In this document: positions 47,254-59,789 of the stretch, in pieces
Numbering within the stretch: the stretch's first letter is position 1
How the letters are laid out: the number at the start of each line of letters is the position of its first letter
From: Silene latifolia
Taxonomy: Eukaryota; Streptophyta; Magnoliopsida; Caryophyllales; Caryophyllaceae
DNA length: 64,000 nucleotides
Assembly (NCBI RefSeq): GCF_048544455.1
Contig: NC_133532.1
Span: forward strand, 16,060,948-16,124,947
Reading direction: 5' to 3'
The notes under the pieces: model-generated
What the model saw: the letters and a program-made list of their open reading frames with translations, nothing else
What the model was told of the DNA's origin: nothing
Databases searched by the model: none
Translations under genes and position numbers: made by a program

Positions 47254-48548
47254 TTTCAGTTTGGGTCAAGTTATTTTAGCTCAATCGGGTCAAGTTAGAG
47301 TCATTTTTTGGGTCATTTTCGAATCTCAAGTCATCCTCATCGAGTCGAGTCAGTTTTACCAGATCACTTTCAGCACAAGTGATTATTATCTCTAAATTTC
47401 CAAAATTTCGATGAGAAATGACTTCTTAAATTAATTTTGAAAAAAAAAAATCTTAAAATGGTAACACTCTCAAAATGTTGGGGTTATGTAGGGATAATAG
47501 GCCACCCACATGAGTAGATAAGATAAAAAATAGAATGTTCAGGGAATTATAAACAAATTGTCTTTATCCTGTTATATGAGTTTATTTAACCCGTTATAAA
47601 CTTGATACGAATATTGACCGTCACAAATGAGAATTTGTTACGTAGGGAGGCGTAGGAAATGATAAATAGTTGATACTTGAGTCAACAAATAGGAAGGTTT
47701 AATGAACAAATAGGAAGGTTTAATTTGAAAGATACGTCGTCGGTATTAGTATTAGCAGGTGTCAAACGGGACTCAACGTCTTCGAGCACTGTGACGTGCG
47801 GGCCCCACTTCTGTCGGCTTGTCGTTTGGAGTGGAGCGTAATGGACCCCATTTGTTTCTATTCATCTCGTGAGAGACTTGACATTTGACACTCCATCCAT
47901 CCGGATCCCACCCACGGGTCTCTCACCCCTTTCTCTATTTTAACTTGCCTCTTATTTTACGTTTAATTTTCTTCTTCAATAAAGTCTCCTCTTAATAGTT
48001 AAAACAGGTATATTCGTTTTAAGTAGACCTAACAAATAGATTAATCGAGTCGTTTTCGGATGGGTAAATTTCGGATCGAGTTATTTCGGGTCTGTAGACT
48101 TTGGGTCGGGCCAAGTTATTTTCGGGTCAACTATTATCAAGTTATTTGTGGATTAAATATTCGGGGCGGGTTATATTAAGTAGATCAATTCAGGTTCGAA
48201 TCTTGAGTTCAGAAGCCGAGTTGGGTAATTTAAGCCGGGACAATTTTGCCATGTCTAGACTCTTAAAATTAAAACGAATCGAATTAAATACAGCACAAAA
48301 TCAAAGGAAATGTGAAAAAAGTATTTTAATAATAACAATAATGCATGACAAATCTACCACTTGTACCTCGATAATTTGCACGGTAGAAGTTACTATAAAT
48401 AGACATGATAACTATTGACTGATACATCTAAAAATAGAAAATGATAACTATTGACCGAGACAAAAGGAGTAGCTTGCAATTTAAGTTGTAAGTAAGTGTA
48501 CAAACCAAATCATTGGACTTGCTTTAAAAAATTTCAAGTTAAGAATAA
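47254..48548. other. Upstream region of the Aux/IAA gene with hAT-like repeat text
   Basis: GGGTCAAGTTATTTT-type text at 47250-47400 continues the repeat seen before the solo LTR, so the LTR inserted into it. A second block, about 48027-48256, runs from TAGACCTAACAAATAG to TTTTGCCATGTCTA, resembling a degenerate hAT MITE. No gene seen. Confidence 0.45.
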
Positions 48549-49001
48549 GAGCTTGCCTGGTATCCATGGAATAATCAAGAGGTAAATTTTAATCGGGTGA
48601 TAATTACCGGGGAAGTTAATTACTTGGGTAATGAGTTTCTTGATGATAGGTTTGGTATATTGTAATGATTACTGAGGAGATGTTTTACTCTCATAATCAT
48701 TATCTAGGGAGGAGGGTGGGGTATCCGTCACAAACAAGAGACGGGTACCATATTGTCTCACAAAAAACCCATAGGGGGTGAAAGAAGGAGCACATGGGAT
48801 GGGTACCCACCTTGTCCCCTCTACCCATTTCTACTCATAAAATACCCGTCGCAAGATCCGACCCGTCACAAGCAAGACTTATTGATGAGGGTAATAGATT
48901 CAGAATGTGAATATTTACTCTCATACCAAACATGAAAAATGCACCTTACATATCACTCCCCTATTCATTTCCCCCATTTTACTCTCAATCCAAGCAAGCC
49001 C
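48549..49001. mobile_element. Tourist-like MITE upstream of the Aux/IAA gene
   Basis: Ends are GAGCTTGCCTGG and, on the other strand, GGGCTTGCTTGG. TAA target duplications lie at 48546-48548 and 49002-49004. It is related by its ends to the MITE at 60469-60782. Its middle (about 48727-48885) looks like a second small insertion with CCGTCACAA-type ends. Confidence 0.75.
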
Positions 49002-49042
49002 TAAAAGTAAAGAAATAATCGGGAAGGAATCCCCTAGAACTA

Positions 49043-49315
49043 GTAGACCTGGGAAACGGGTCAACTAGACCGGGTTTGGGTAGGGTCAATTTTGAATTTG
49101 CCAGCTTTGGGTCGCGCCGAGTTATTTCGTGTTCAAGTCATTTTCTGGTCAACTATTATCAAGTTATTCATAGATAATAATCAGACTTTTCAACAATAAA
49201 CTTTCGGATAGGGTTATATGGGTCGGGTCAACTCGAATTCAGGTCTAGCTCAAATCTTAAACTCAGACATCAGATCGATTTATTCAGATCGGGTCAATTT
49301 TACCGGAGCTACTAG
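49043..49315. mobile_element. Probable degenerate hAT MITE
   Basis: Opens TAGACCTGGGAAACGGGTC and closes near TTTTACCGGAGCTA, an imperfect inverted pair. The interior is GGGTC-rich and resembles 48027-48256. The target duplication is unclear. Confidence 0.45.
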
Positions 49316-49617
49316 AAGCGGAGGAAGGATAACATTTTGTTTTAGCAAAAAGCAAAAATTGACCCCCAAAACAAATTTGTTTTACAAAAAAAAAGAAAAA
49401 GGTGGGCAGAACAACAGACAAGGTGAGGACCCACCATAATCACTATCTCCACCTAAAATTCCCCCTTTCATTTCCCACAAAACAAACACCTTCAACCCCA
49501 TAAACAAAAAAAACACACAAACACAACATTCATTCTCCTCTCTTCTCTTAAACAACAAAAAATCAAAAGTTTCTCTCTCAAAGATCACAGCTTTCTTACA
49601 CTAGAAGCTTAGTTTTA

Positions 49618-52600
49618 ATGGAGTTAGGAAGTGGGTCATCAGATTCTTCAACAGTTGATCAAAATCATGATCATGGTCATCAAATGTTGAATTATGAAGT
49701 TTGTGATGAATCTTCTGAACTTGAATTAGGTCTTGGTTTAAGTCTTGGTTCTTCTAAAATTCATCACCAAATTCCAAGGATTTTAACTGCTAATGATTTG
49801 CAGCAGCCTTGTTCTACTAATCTTGCTGCTGCTGGTGTTGGTGTTGTTTCTCCTCCTTCATCTTCATCTTCTTCCTGTTCTTCTCTTGGTTTAAGACCTT
49901 CTACTAAATCTGCTCTTACTAATATTAATACTAACACTACTAATATTAGTAATAAAAACGTTTCTGTTGCTGTTGGTACTAAAAGGGCTGCTTCTCCTAC
50001 TGGTGTCAGGTAATTTCATCTTTTCCTTTTTTTTTTTTCCTTTTTTTAATTAGCACTAATTCTTGTTTAAGACCGTCTTAAGTGAACCCGGGTCCTTATA
50101 ATTAGTCCCATATAACAATATGAGTTAGTATTTGACCTGTTTTATTATTAAGACGGATATGACCGGGAGACCAACCTGGTTTTTTTTTGCTGCTTTTGTT
50201 TTTTGGGGTAAATTATGATAATTTGTGGTGGGTTTTTATCAGAAAAAATAACCAATTTGGAAAATGTCCATGTAGTTAGTTCTAATTTTAGGTTAATTGG
50301 GTTTGGTTTTCTGTATTTGGATGTTGATTTCATGTTCTTATCATAATTAATTTGGTAATTGAAAGAGTTAATACTCCCTCCGTCTCAATCATTTGTTTAC
50401 ATTTGATTGAAATACCCCTGGGACGGAGGACGTAAATAAAGATAAACAAATGATTGGGACGGAGGGCGTAATCCTTAATTTTTGAGGATATCTGTAGGAT
50501 GAATTTTGATGGGGTTGTTGTTTAATTTGTGAACAGTCAAGTGGTGGGATGGCCACCTATAAGGTCATACAGGATGAACAGTATGGCTAACCAAGCAAAA
50601 TCAATTGCTACTGGTGAACACAACTCACAGTTTGATGAAATTAAAGGGAAAAATGGAATCTTTGCTGAAGACAAAGGAAATGTCTGTTCTAAGGATAGAG
50701 TAGCCAATAAAGGCTCTATGTTTGTGAAAGTGAATATGGACGGTGTCGCTATTGGAAGGAAGGTTGATCTCACTGCTCATTCGAGCTACGAGTCTTTAGC
50801 ACAAACTCTGGAGGAGATGTTCACCAACAATGGTGCTGAAAGTGAGTTCTTTCACATTGCTCTTTCGTAGCATGAATTTGGGGTTTTATGTTTTGTATCA
50901 TGAAGTAACAAAGTGTCTCTGCATTTTAAGAGTCCATTGTCATTATGTTTTACCCGGAACAAATTCCGTTTGTGTCATAACAGAACCGCAGAAGTTTGAT
51001 GCTAGTTAGTGAGATTTTTGAGTGCTTAGCTGCTTGCAGATAGAGTACCTTCTTGAATGCATGCGAACTACGTACTGTGATTTTTGGTTGAAGATATTTG
51101 TATGACAATGTAGAAGTTTGATGCTAGTTAACGTATTACATATTCGTTTAAGCGCATACTGAATTAGGCAGCCATGCTTAGATGTGTTTCTTCTTCTGCT
51201 AGGGAGAAGGGGGGTGTCACTGAAAGTGTAAACTCGTAGCAATATCAAATGTAATTGTTGAAAGCAACTCTCCTACGGCCTATGGGATTGGATCTGTGAT
51301 GTTTATGAGTAGTTGCAAGTTGCAGCCGTAGTACGGGAACGGCTGAAATACTGATGTTACTGCAGAAACTTATGAATGTAACTTTGATGATGGTTAAGTT
51401 GAGCTTGATGTTACTTTTAATGTTTGGAAAATAACTATTGATTGATATATGCGACCACCAGAAACAAATGCAGAGGAGCTTATATTGATGCCGAAAGTGA
51501 CAAGACCTTCGAAGCTGTTGGATGGAACGTCTGATTTCGTGCTCACATATGAAGACAAAGATGGAGATTGGATGCTTGTTGGTGATGTGCCTTGGGGGTA
51601 TGTACTATCTAGTTGCTTTCGCATATTTATGGACCTTTCATGTTTATCAACAATCATGCTTCTACACTTTATAATGTTTCATGTCTCGTGTCCCATTGTC
51701 GACCGCTCAAATTGACAAATTTGCTCTTAGCACTTGGGAGTGTGATGGATACAATTTCACTAAATCTATAAGTTTTGGCTTTGTTTTGACTTTATGTTAC
51801 CCATTGGCGGTCTACCCTATAAGGACCCGGGATCCTCCATTGTCCAGTTTTTAGCCGAAAGTCTTAAAATTTTTGTAAGCTTCAGTATATTCAGCGAAAA
51901 CAATTTTTTTTGGGATTTCTGTGTTACCTTGACGCGTCTTTGTGTTTGTTTGCTGCGTTTTGGCATGACAATTCAACACGGCTAACATTACTTTTACGCC
52001 ACCCACGAACATCAGTTTTTCACAAAATTACAGCCAGTGTGTATAACTTCTTTCAAAATTTCAGTCACAATGAATTGTGAAGCTTTACATTTATGTAACT
52101 TACCTTCATGCTGTGGCCATCAGTTTTACTCTGGTAGTTATTATAACTGTATCAGTGAGATTTGCATTTTACTGTGACTTCATGAAGTGATCAGCAGTAA
52201 CTTTGATGCATGTATCAATGCTGAATGCAATGTGCCATCCCCATTTAATTTGTGTATTAATTATGTCATTGTCCTGTAAATGGTAGATGTACTATTGGTT
52301 AGCTAAGCAGACAGTGAAGGCATGCATGCATTAATGTCAATATTGAAAATTTGTCTCATTTGCAAAGAACAGCTATTGTTTGGTTTCGAGTTGTCCTTAT
52401 TTCTTTGCCATTGATGATCTTGTTATGCTGTTGAGCAACCAAACTGCTACTTATTGTCGAAAGTAGGCCCGTTAAAACTTCAATTCAAACTGAAAGCTTG
52501 TTGGCTGAGATGTAGGAATGATAGCGCTAAAAATGTAAAAGCCGTCTTATATCTGTCTACATAATGACGCCGCTTGAATCCCGTAAAATAGTTTTTAGAA

Positions 52601-53024
52601 ACAATAATTTGTCTTCAGAACTATGGCATTGAACGTTGATCCATGTATCGCTTGTTGCGACTTGATCTCAGTAGAAAATGGAATGCTTAGAAGTTAGCAG
52701 TGACTTAGCACCCTTAAATGTTACTGGCACCATCTACCGAAATTTGTGACCTTTGTTAAGCTCCCATTATTTACCACGCAGGATGTTTGTTACCTCAGTG
52801 AAGCGGCTTAAAATCATGAGGACTTCTGATGCTAATGGACTTGGTAAGCCTCTATCGTTTCAATTCACAACCTGATTTTCGTTAGTTTTTGGAGAGACGG
52901 TTTCATAAAAGTATTTGTGCCCTTAAATTTTGGTCAACTCTATGTAAAGTGATTCTTAGTTTCTGAATTGGCAGCTCCAAGAACAGAAGACAGAAGTTCG
53001 AAGCAAAAACGCAGACCGATATAA
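49618..53024 (+). CDS. Aux/IAA auxin-response repressor, IAA10/11/12/13-like clade
   Basis: Five exons join in frame with GT-AG introns: 49618-50009, 50537-50841, 51462-51597, 52782-52843 and 52975-53024. They give 314 residues. Domain I is an EAR repression motif, [10 protein letters not shown] (35-44), which in this family recruits TOPLESS corepressors. Domain II is the degron VVGWPPIR (133-140), bound by TIR1/AFB receptors with auxin. Domains III and IV form the PB1 dimerisation fold, with K195 in MFVKVNMDG and the acidic motif [13 protein letters not shown] (262-274). Nuclear signals are KR (122-123) and KQKRR (308-312). The end [11 protein letters not shown] and the [13 protein letters not shown] text suggest the IAA10-13 group. 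The protein is nuclear and would repress ARF-driven genes until auxin triggers its degradation. All four domains are present, so it looks functional. Confidence 0.95.
50374..50468. mobile_element. Stowaway-like MITE in intron 1 of the Aux/IAA gene
   Basis: A 95-bp element with CTCCCTCCGTCTCAATCATT at one end and its near-complement at the other, between TA dinucleotides (50372-50373 and 50469-50470). It lies within the first intron, about 68 bp before exon 2, and does not touch the splice sites. Confidence 0.8.
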
Positions 53025-54917
53025 GTCCCTCTTTGCGAAACAAGATGAAGATAATACAAGAAAGACCTTAGATGCTGAATACTCTCTTAATGTTGCCTTA
53101 TTTTACCACAAGTTTTGTTTGTTTATTTTGTCTTTTGGTTTGTAGTACATGTGTCGTGGAGACCGGCTTGAGTCACTGTAAATATATATGGGGTGCTAGT
53201 ATGTAAGTCTGCATACTAAACTAATGTTTCTTCTATTGGTTTCCGACTGTTTTCTCGTCTTTGCTTCTTCACATTTTGTATTTGTATGGTAATAACTAAT
53301 ATCGAGTGCAAATGAGTTCAATTGAATTGATTGAGATTTGATCGAGCCTATTTCAAGTTGGGGTAACTAACTTCATTATCAATAACCCAAACACCCTTTT
53401 TCTTGTTTAAACTGCCTGAACTTACGACTGCTTGCGCAGGTTTCGACTTTTGAGAGGTCTTAAGTTAAGACGGCCTTGGCCCAAAGTCCGAGGAGAGTAG
53501 GGAAGAGGGTTGAGAAAGAGGGGTCAGAATGGTCAGATGGTCCAAATCGTTGAATTAAATGTGGAATAATCATGATGGTCAGCTGTCAGGAAATGGGGTC
53601 ACTGCATTCAGTTGAAGACTTGGGGCACTTCATAAATGTTTCTGAATCCTGAATAATTCATCTCCTTCAACCCCATACATAGGTTGGACCAAACTCTATT
53701 TACCTGAATAATGCAGTAACAAAAAAAAGTCTACCAACAAAAATAGTAAAAAAGGTCACTATTTTAATCAACTTTTGCTGTTAGAACCCTTTCCAGGACA
53801 AAATAGTTCTACCATTTTGGTATTGAGTTGTTGCCTGTGCTTCACAAGTCGCAAACTCGCAATGTATGTCACCTGTTTTTTTTTCCGGCAAATGGATTAA
53901 TACTTGCCAAGTTGCCATGCACAAATTGACATAAACGGCGGCCTCAGTGGTCCTACTAAAAGTGATCTTGGTAAGTAGTGTTTGTCTCTCTAGAGGGTCA
54001 TCCTAATGAGGTGGTCGGTTCGACCCCTACATGGCATGTGGTCCGCGCTCAGGCCGGCCCGAACCGTGACATACATGGGCTGGTTCAGGGCCTCACCTTT
54101 TCCAGCCTCACCTGCCCTGATCTACCCTATGTCCTGTTACTCTTGTCCAACCCGCCCCCTAAATCATGATCCAAACCGGCCCAGTGTGCATTAAAGCCCA
54201 TTGTTAGCCATTATAGGTCATTATTATTATTTGTCCAATAATGACTCAAAGATGGCTATAACAATACTATACTCAATTTTTATTCTCTGTGGAAAACACA
54301 GATAAGGATAATTGCACTTAGTATTGCATTGATCTGACGGACTGACTGCCAGTTCTCGGAATGGAATGACTGAATGAGTAAGTACCCCTTTGGAAGCTTT
54401 GAAGACGAAAGTTTCCTCGCAGTCTTAAATGTACTCTATAGGGCGACTGCACCACATCCTTGACCCGACCAACTCACTACGGGTCAAAACTCAGTAGTAT
54501 TTGGCTACTTCTATGATCATTACAGGTTTATCAGCCATCCTCAAACAAGTCTAAAAACTAGAAATAATATGTACACGTACATGATACATCTGAGTGATCT
54601 GACCCTCGTATCCCACCTCGAGTAGGACCATACTACCACTGAAGTAGGAGGGCGGAATCAATAAAACATCAGGTTACAGTGCACCAAAATGGAAAGTTTC
54701 CTTCTTTCGGTCCTTATTACACCAAATTTTACTAGTCATGTAGCATTTTTTTTCAGGTCGCGAGATTGAGTCAAGTATAGCTCAAAATATTGGGCTTACT
54801 CAACTATGTTGCCCAGTTTCCTAATAATTTAGTGTTTCATGTCCCCTACAAAATTTCCTTGACTGAAATTTCTTATTACATTGTTTTCATCATTAGATTC
54901 GAGATTAACCTCCTCCA
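53025..54917. other. 3' region of the Aux/IAA gene and spacer
   Basis: The first 200 bp or so are probably the 3' UTR. A block near 53938-54060 has a B-box-like GGTCGGTTCGACCCC and may be a degraded tRNA-derived SINE head. The GGCCCG-rich text after it (54050-54190) has no recognisable protein. No other gene seen. Confidence 0.45.
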
Positions 54918-55048
54918 CGTCGAGTTGAGATTTTGACTTTACAACAATAACATTATCCCAGTGCCTCAATGGCTCCCACAAATTGCTGGGTAAGGGGAAG
55001 GGTAAGGGTAAGGGTAGGGGGGGGCGTCGAGTTGAGATTTTGACTTTA
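54918..55048. repeat. 24-bp direct repeat flanking an 83-bp G-rich insert
   Basis: The 24 bp at 54918-54941 recur exactly at 55025-55048. Between them is a fragment with CAATGGCTCCCACAAATTGC and a GGGTAA-like G-rich run (54988-55024). The flanking copies look like a target duplication or a repair-made filler. Confidence 0.7.
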
Positions 55049-55183
55049 GAATTACAAAAAATGAATTTCGAGAATAAGTGTGAAACTTATATGATTTGAA
55101 CCCGATGAAAATATTTCTGTAAATGTAGAGTACACAAGTCTACGAAAAAATCAAAAATAATGGGGTGTGAAAGAATGACAGTG

Positions 55184-55375
55184 TAGACTTGGGTAACCTC
55201 AAAGCTTGCAAAGGCAAGAATTGCGAGGTCCCGTGTTCGAACCCACGGATGAGCAATTGCATGCGGTTATCTCGGCGGCCCCAATTGGGGTGGTTTACAT
55301 GGTCCAGGTGGTGACGCCGAAATGCCTGGGCCCGGGGGGATTAAACCCCTCGTCACCAAAAAAAAAATAAAAAAT
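55184..55375 (+). mobile_element. tRNA-derived SINE
   Basis: The head has a B box (GTGTTCGAACCC, near 55234-55245) and a weak A box; the body is unrelated to tRNA; the end is an A-rich tail (55358-55374). Flanking copies GAATGACAGTG (55173-55183) and GAATGACAATG (55376-55386) are an 11-bp target duplication with one mismatch. It would be copied by a LINE machinery. About 190 bp, apparently full length. Confidence 0.82.
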
Positions 55376-55386
55376 GAATGACAATG

Positions 55387-56435
55387 AAATATAAAAATAC
55401 TAATAAAATAGGTGATTTGGTTAACTAATATGGTTGACTTTCACTATAATTTTCTGTGATATGGAATTGTGCAGGCATATACGGTAGAATGGCCGGCCAA
55501 CGTGATGTGGTTAGATAGCCTCACCAACTCACCACTATTCCTTATTCACCAAATCTATCTCACAATTCTTCAGATTCTTCCATAAAGACACTGGGATTTC
55601 TTACTTATGCACACCGATAAAATCCCGAATTTGAAATACGCGAGAACTGATACGATGGTACTAAAACTGAAAACACCTCATTTGTAATTGAGATTTGGTT
55701 CATGTTCCTTCCTTAGACTCGTTAAAAGTATTCAGAACGGGTGCGTATCTAATGTCCGATAGTTTTCTGATATACTCATCTTTTGGTTCAAATGCAGATG
55801 GTTCAGCAACAAACTTGATTATACGAGATCATACAAACAGTGTCGGAATATCAGAACTTAAAAGAGTTATGGGGTAATGTCAAAATCTCCGTCTACCACG
55901 ACATTAAGAACAACCAGCAGAATCTATCAGGACAACATTGCCTAATCTAAGTTCACCTGGAACAAGAGCACTTCGCTCATAGTTATACTGTCCTATCCAC
56001 TCGAAACTACCAACATATACATGTAATCCATTTAGCAGGCAAGAAAACTGTATGTTTCAGTAACAGTAAAAATGAGGCAATTCCAAATCAACAGCAGTTT
56101 CAAGGAAAATGCCAATTTTGAAGTAAACTGTATATATTGAAGGAATGCTGAATTGAACTACAAAATCATACACGTATCATATGAGTATTACAATATATCA
56201 CTACTTAAAAATGGAGAACCAGAAAGAAAAATTCTATTCAGACCAACAAAATCGCGGATTATATATCAAGTTTCAACATGACCATAAACCCGAAACACTA
56301 AGATGTAAAGCTCTAGAGTGAAGCCTTTTGTACCTGGATAGTCGAAACTCGTTCTTCAAGATTACTTGAAACCACGAATGACTATTCTGCTCATTCTTCC
56401 AGGATTTTTTAAACCCCGTTTCTCAAAATGAGCCA
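55387..56435. other. Spacer and probable 3' UTR of MUR3
   Basis: Short open frames here show no family features. The last 200-300 bp before 56436 are probably the MUR3 3' UTR on the minus strand. Confidence 0.5.
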
Positions 56436-58265
56436 TCAGAATTCTGTCACACCTGGTTTTGGCTTGGAGAAGAAAGGATCCCATTCATGAGCTCCTACCG
56501 CCCTTTTTCCATTTTCTAAAAGGGCATATTTCCAGCTGTTTTCCTCGAAAAAGTAATCATATTCCGTCCTGCCTTGAATAATATTCCTTCTTAAACTCGT
56601 CACCTTGTCAATGATCGCCTGCACGGATGTATCAAATGCATCTTTGAGGGTCTCAAGTTTGGAGCGAGGGTCTGCGTATATCAACCGAGGTATCAGGTTG
56701 ACGACCGTTTCTCTCATCAACTTCACTTGCTCAGGCGATATTTTTCGCAGCCAATTCTCAATGCTGATGTTATCCTTTCGGACAATATTCTCAGGAATAA
56801 ACACAGAATAGGTGGAATAATTCTTAGGTAGATGCCATGTGTATTGGGTGTAAGCCGAGCCCGGGTGGAAGAATACGGGGATACAGCCCGCCAACATCGA
56901 GTCAAAAGCGGACCTCCGGGTATATGAATCCCCTTGAGGTTGTAGGCAAAAAACAGAACTCTGAAACATCTTCATTATACTATCTGGAGAATGGCACTTA
57001 CTCTCCCCAAAGTCACATTCCAAGAGCTTGCAGGCCTTTGTCGCCTTACACTCGTTAATTATGTGACCCCTGATTGACTTTGGATTATCAGGTCGCGGGG
57101 CCCCAGCAAAAGAGAAGAGATATTTTCTATTCAACTTCCTCATTCGATCTTGCCAAGCGAACACTTCAGCATCGCTTGCTGGATGAAAGTAGGTTGGGTA
57201 TGGTATCGCAAAATCATTTGCATTCCATGGGCTTGATTCTACAACCAACATGGACATGTTCTTAGCTGCAGGCAAAAATAAAAGCTTGCTACCCCAATCC
57301 TGTTCGTTTTCCGACAATCTCCTAAAATCCCAAGTGATCCTGCCTGCAACTAGAAAATGATCTCTACCATCCATAATTTTCCACTCTGGTCGTTTCATAA
57401 GCCAATCAACCAAATCAAGGGAAGCGGCATCCCTCATAGATATATTATAACCCCAAAGATACCGGGCAATATCAAACCCGGCATAGAATGGCACAAATAT
57501 AGCAGCAGCAAGAGACGAGTCATTCGTCAAGCACTCATATTGCTTCATCCGGTTATTAAAAATCACATCGACAGCAAATTGGTTAGTAGCATACCACCCA
57601 GTATTAGAGAACACACCATCAACATTCTCAAGTGGCGGACCAAGACCGGCATTGGTCGTAAACTTACACATATTGGTCCACAGACTGAGACTCCTACATT
57701 CTTTAAGCATGTCATCATTAAATCTCGAAGGGAGATCATGAACATAAATGTACCTCCCACCACAAGGATCACTCTTGTCATCAGCCGTCTTCAGCGCTTT
57801 CATAAACAAAAACTCCTGAGGCTCCTCCTTAGGTACCAAATCATTCCTAGAACTCGGAATATTAACATCAATCTCACTACCATTCATCGATTTACCCACA
57901 TTGTCGACCTCCCTTTCGACAAAATCATCATCTCTACTCGAATTAACCTCATCCGGGATCATCAATTTGGCAGGCTCACTTACTACAGGAGGATCACTAC
58001 TCGAATTCCGATTAAAAGTCTCGATCTTGATCGGATTCGAGTGTAAGGTAGCGGGTTTAGAGAGAGCACTACCTCCTAGAACAAAATAAGTATACAAAAG
58101 CAAACCCCAAAACAATGCACATAATGAAGTCAACAAACAAAGCCTACTCTTATGATTCTTTCCATTTCCTTTAACTATTTGAAATGGAGCATCAATTGTC
58201 CACCTTCTCCTCATTATATTTCGAGTAGGTCTCCTGAGAGACGCCGTCTCTTTATAAAACCCCAA
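56436..58265 (-). CDS. MUR3: Xyloglucan galactosyltransferase MUR3 (GT47, exostosin family)
   Basis: One uninterrupted frame of 609 residues. It is a type II Golgi membrane protein: a short basic cytosolic N-terminus, one membrane segment at about 42-64 ([20 protein letters not shown]), a variable stem to about 165, then the GT47 domain. Near-identity to the Arabidopsis protein as I recall it runs through [14 protein letters not shown] (167-180), [20 protein letters not shown] (194-213), [12 protein letters not shown] (308-319), [16 protein letters not shown] (385-400) and [20 protein letters not shown] (444-463). MUR3 adds galactose to a xylosyl side chain of xyloglucan in the Golgi. The gene is intronless. 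The ATG at 58265 is preferred; the Met at residue 18 is an alternative. Nothing appears broken. A divergent GT47 paralogue is the only real alternative. Confidence 0.96.
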   Translation of the reverse strand: MGFYKETASLRRPTRNIMRRRWTIDAPFQIVKGNGKNHKSRLCLLTSLCALFWGLLLYTYFVLGGSALSKPATLHSNPIKIETFNRNSSSDPPVVSEPAKLMIPDEVNSSRDDDFVEREVDNVGKSMNGSEIDVNIPSSRNDLVPKEEPQEFLFMKALKTADDKSDPCGGRYIYVHDLPSRFNDDMLKECRSLSLWTNMCKFTTNAGLGPPLENVDGVFSNTGWYATNQFAVDVIFNNRMKQYECLTNDSSLAAAIFVPFYAGFDIARYLWGYNISMRDAASLDLVDWLMKRPEWKIMDGRDHFLVAGRITWDFRRLSENEQDWGSKLLFLPAAKNMSMLVVESSPWNANDFAIPYPTYFHPASDAEVFAWQDRMRKLNRKYLFSFAGAPRPDNPKSIRGHIINECKATKACKLLECDFGESKCHSPDSIMKMFQSSVFCLQPQGDSYTRRSAFDSMLAGCIPVFFHPGSAYTQYTWHLPKNYSTYSVFIPENIVRKDNISIENWLRKISPEQVKLMRETVVNLIPRLIYADPRSKLETLKDAFDTSVQAIIDKVTSLRRNIIQGRTEYDYFFEENSWKYALLENGKRAVGAHEWDPFFSKPKPGVTEF

Positions 58266-59589
58266 TTAACTACTAATCCGATACACAACAAAACACTAAT
58301 CTAACAAAAACCCAGATTAGAATCTGTAAAACCCTAAAAAACCCAGATTAGAATCTTCGATTTGGTGAATACCCAGATTGTGATTTAAGCAATTAATGAT
58401 GAACACACTTCAGAAATCAACTACAATGTTGAACATCTAACTAAATATGATATACAAGTAACTAAATATAAGCAAAATAAGGAAGAAAGTAAGAAACTTA
58501 GAGGTAATTATAGAGTAAAGAAGTAAAAAAGCAGGAAAAAGAGCAGCAAACTTAACTGTTTGAAGCAGAAAAACGTGGAAAAGTAAGTCAAAGCAGTTAA
58601 ATTTAGGGAATTGAGATTAGAGAGAAAGTGGAGGAAATGTGTGAGAGATTAATGGAGAAAGTGAGGGGATTGTGCAGTGCACGTTAGATTTGAGCGCCGT
58701 ATCTCAAGGGACTGGTTGTCGGTGGAAGAGTAATATGATGACACGTGGCATGTGAGGTCATTTATGGCTCCTAATTCATGCCTTGTTTACTGTTTAGTTG
58801 TTTTTACAGTGTTGGTTTTTTTTACTTTGCTGAAAATGATTGGACTTCAATTATGTCCACATTTTACCTGGGAAAGATTGTGCTTCCGTTTTTTCCGACT
58901 TAATTTCAGTTAACACTGAATTTACTTTAATTCCTTAGCTCGGCGTCGTTTCGTGACTTGACTTTATAATTTAGATTTTATTCAACTTAGTTTAGTTTAA
59001 TCTATTTTAGTTCTGTAAAGTTGAATTGCTTACAGCTTAAAAGAACAAGGCTTAAGATGATGACAAATTAGGGTTTATTTTTTCGGCGGAATTTGGAAAG
59101 AGTTGATAGCTTAACAACCGTTCGATAATAGATTATCTAGTACAGTAAAATTTTGACGCTTAATTAGAAAATTAAAAGAAAGAAATAAAAGAGGATTGTA
59201 ATTAGTGGGTGAGTGATGAAGTGGGAGTGGAAACATGTAAATATTGACACATCACACATAAGATAATAGAAATGGTAATAATATATATGAAAGTGTTTAT
59301 GTATAAGTAGTAGAAGTGATGAGACACAAGATAAGATACGAAATAGGACAAATGATCTACAGTGATAATTAGTGGGTGAGTGAGGAAGTGGGCATGGAAA
59401 CATGTAGATATTGGCAAATGGCGTCTTGATTTGGCAATTGTTACATTGCAACCGTCCACATTAAAGTTAGTGATGACGATTTGTTTAGTAAGTCATGAAT
59501 TACATTTGGTTGGGGGCGTTAAGTGTCAGATCAATACATTATTTATTGCTAATTAAACGTTTTTTTTAATATATTTTCGGTTTTTATTA
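58266..59589. other. 5' flank of MUR3 and spacer
   Basis: 58266-58700 is probably the 5' UTR and promoter of MUR3 (minus strand), with repeated CCCAGATTAGAATC text at 58309-58350. Beyond it is AT-rich sequence with the local duplication at 59200-59415. No gene seen. Confidence 0.5.
59200..59415. repeat. Local direct duplication of about 50 bp
   Basis: A block beginning AATTAGTGGGTGAGTGA and running to an ACATGTA.ATATTG end occurs at about 59200-59250 and again at 59366-59415, 165 bp apart, with a few differences. The purpose is unknown; it is probably a remnant of an unequal exchange. Confidence 0.7.
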
Positions 59590-59680
59590 CTCCCTCCATT
59601 CAACAATTATCACCCCATTTATCCAATTTATGTGAGGGGTATTATATTAAAGTGGGGTGATAAAAATTAAATGGAGGGAG
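59590..59680. mobile_element. Stowaway-like MITE
   Basis: 91 bp with CTCCCTCCATT at the left and AATGGAGGGAG at the right. Subterminal ATTATCACCCCA and TGGGGTGATAA also pair. TA lies on both sides (59588-59589 and 59681-59682). Confidence 0.82.
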
Positions 59681-59789
59681 TATTTCGTTTAACTCAAGTT
59701 TGAGTTGGGTATGATCGCAAGAGTGACAAAAGTTCGGGTGCATCTTTTACTTCTTCGGTTCTTCTACTCTTAACGGATAATTGATAAAC

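Noticed and set aside
54988-55024. Interstitial telomere repeat
   Set aside because: The unit is GGGTAA-like and irregular, not the plant TTTAGGG repeat.
55695-55877. Small host gene between the SINE and MUR3
   Set aside because: Sixty codons, no domain, no splice or conservation evidence.
57357-58046. 229-codon frame antisense to MUR3
   Set aside because: It is the shadow of a highly conserved coding gene on the other strand.
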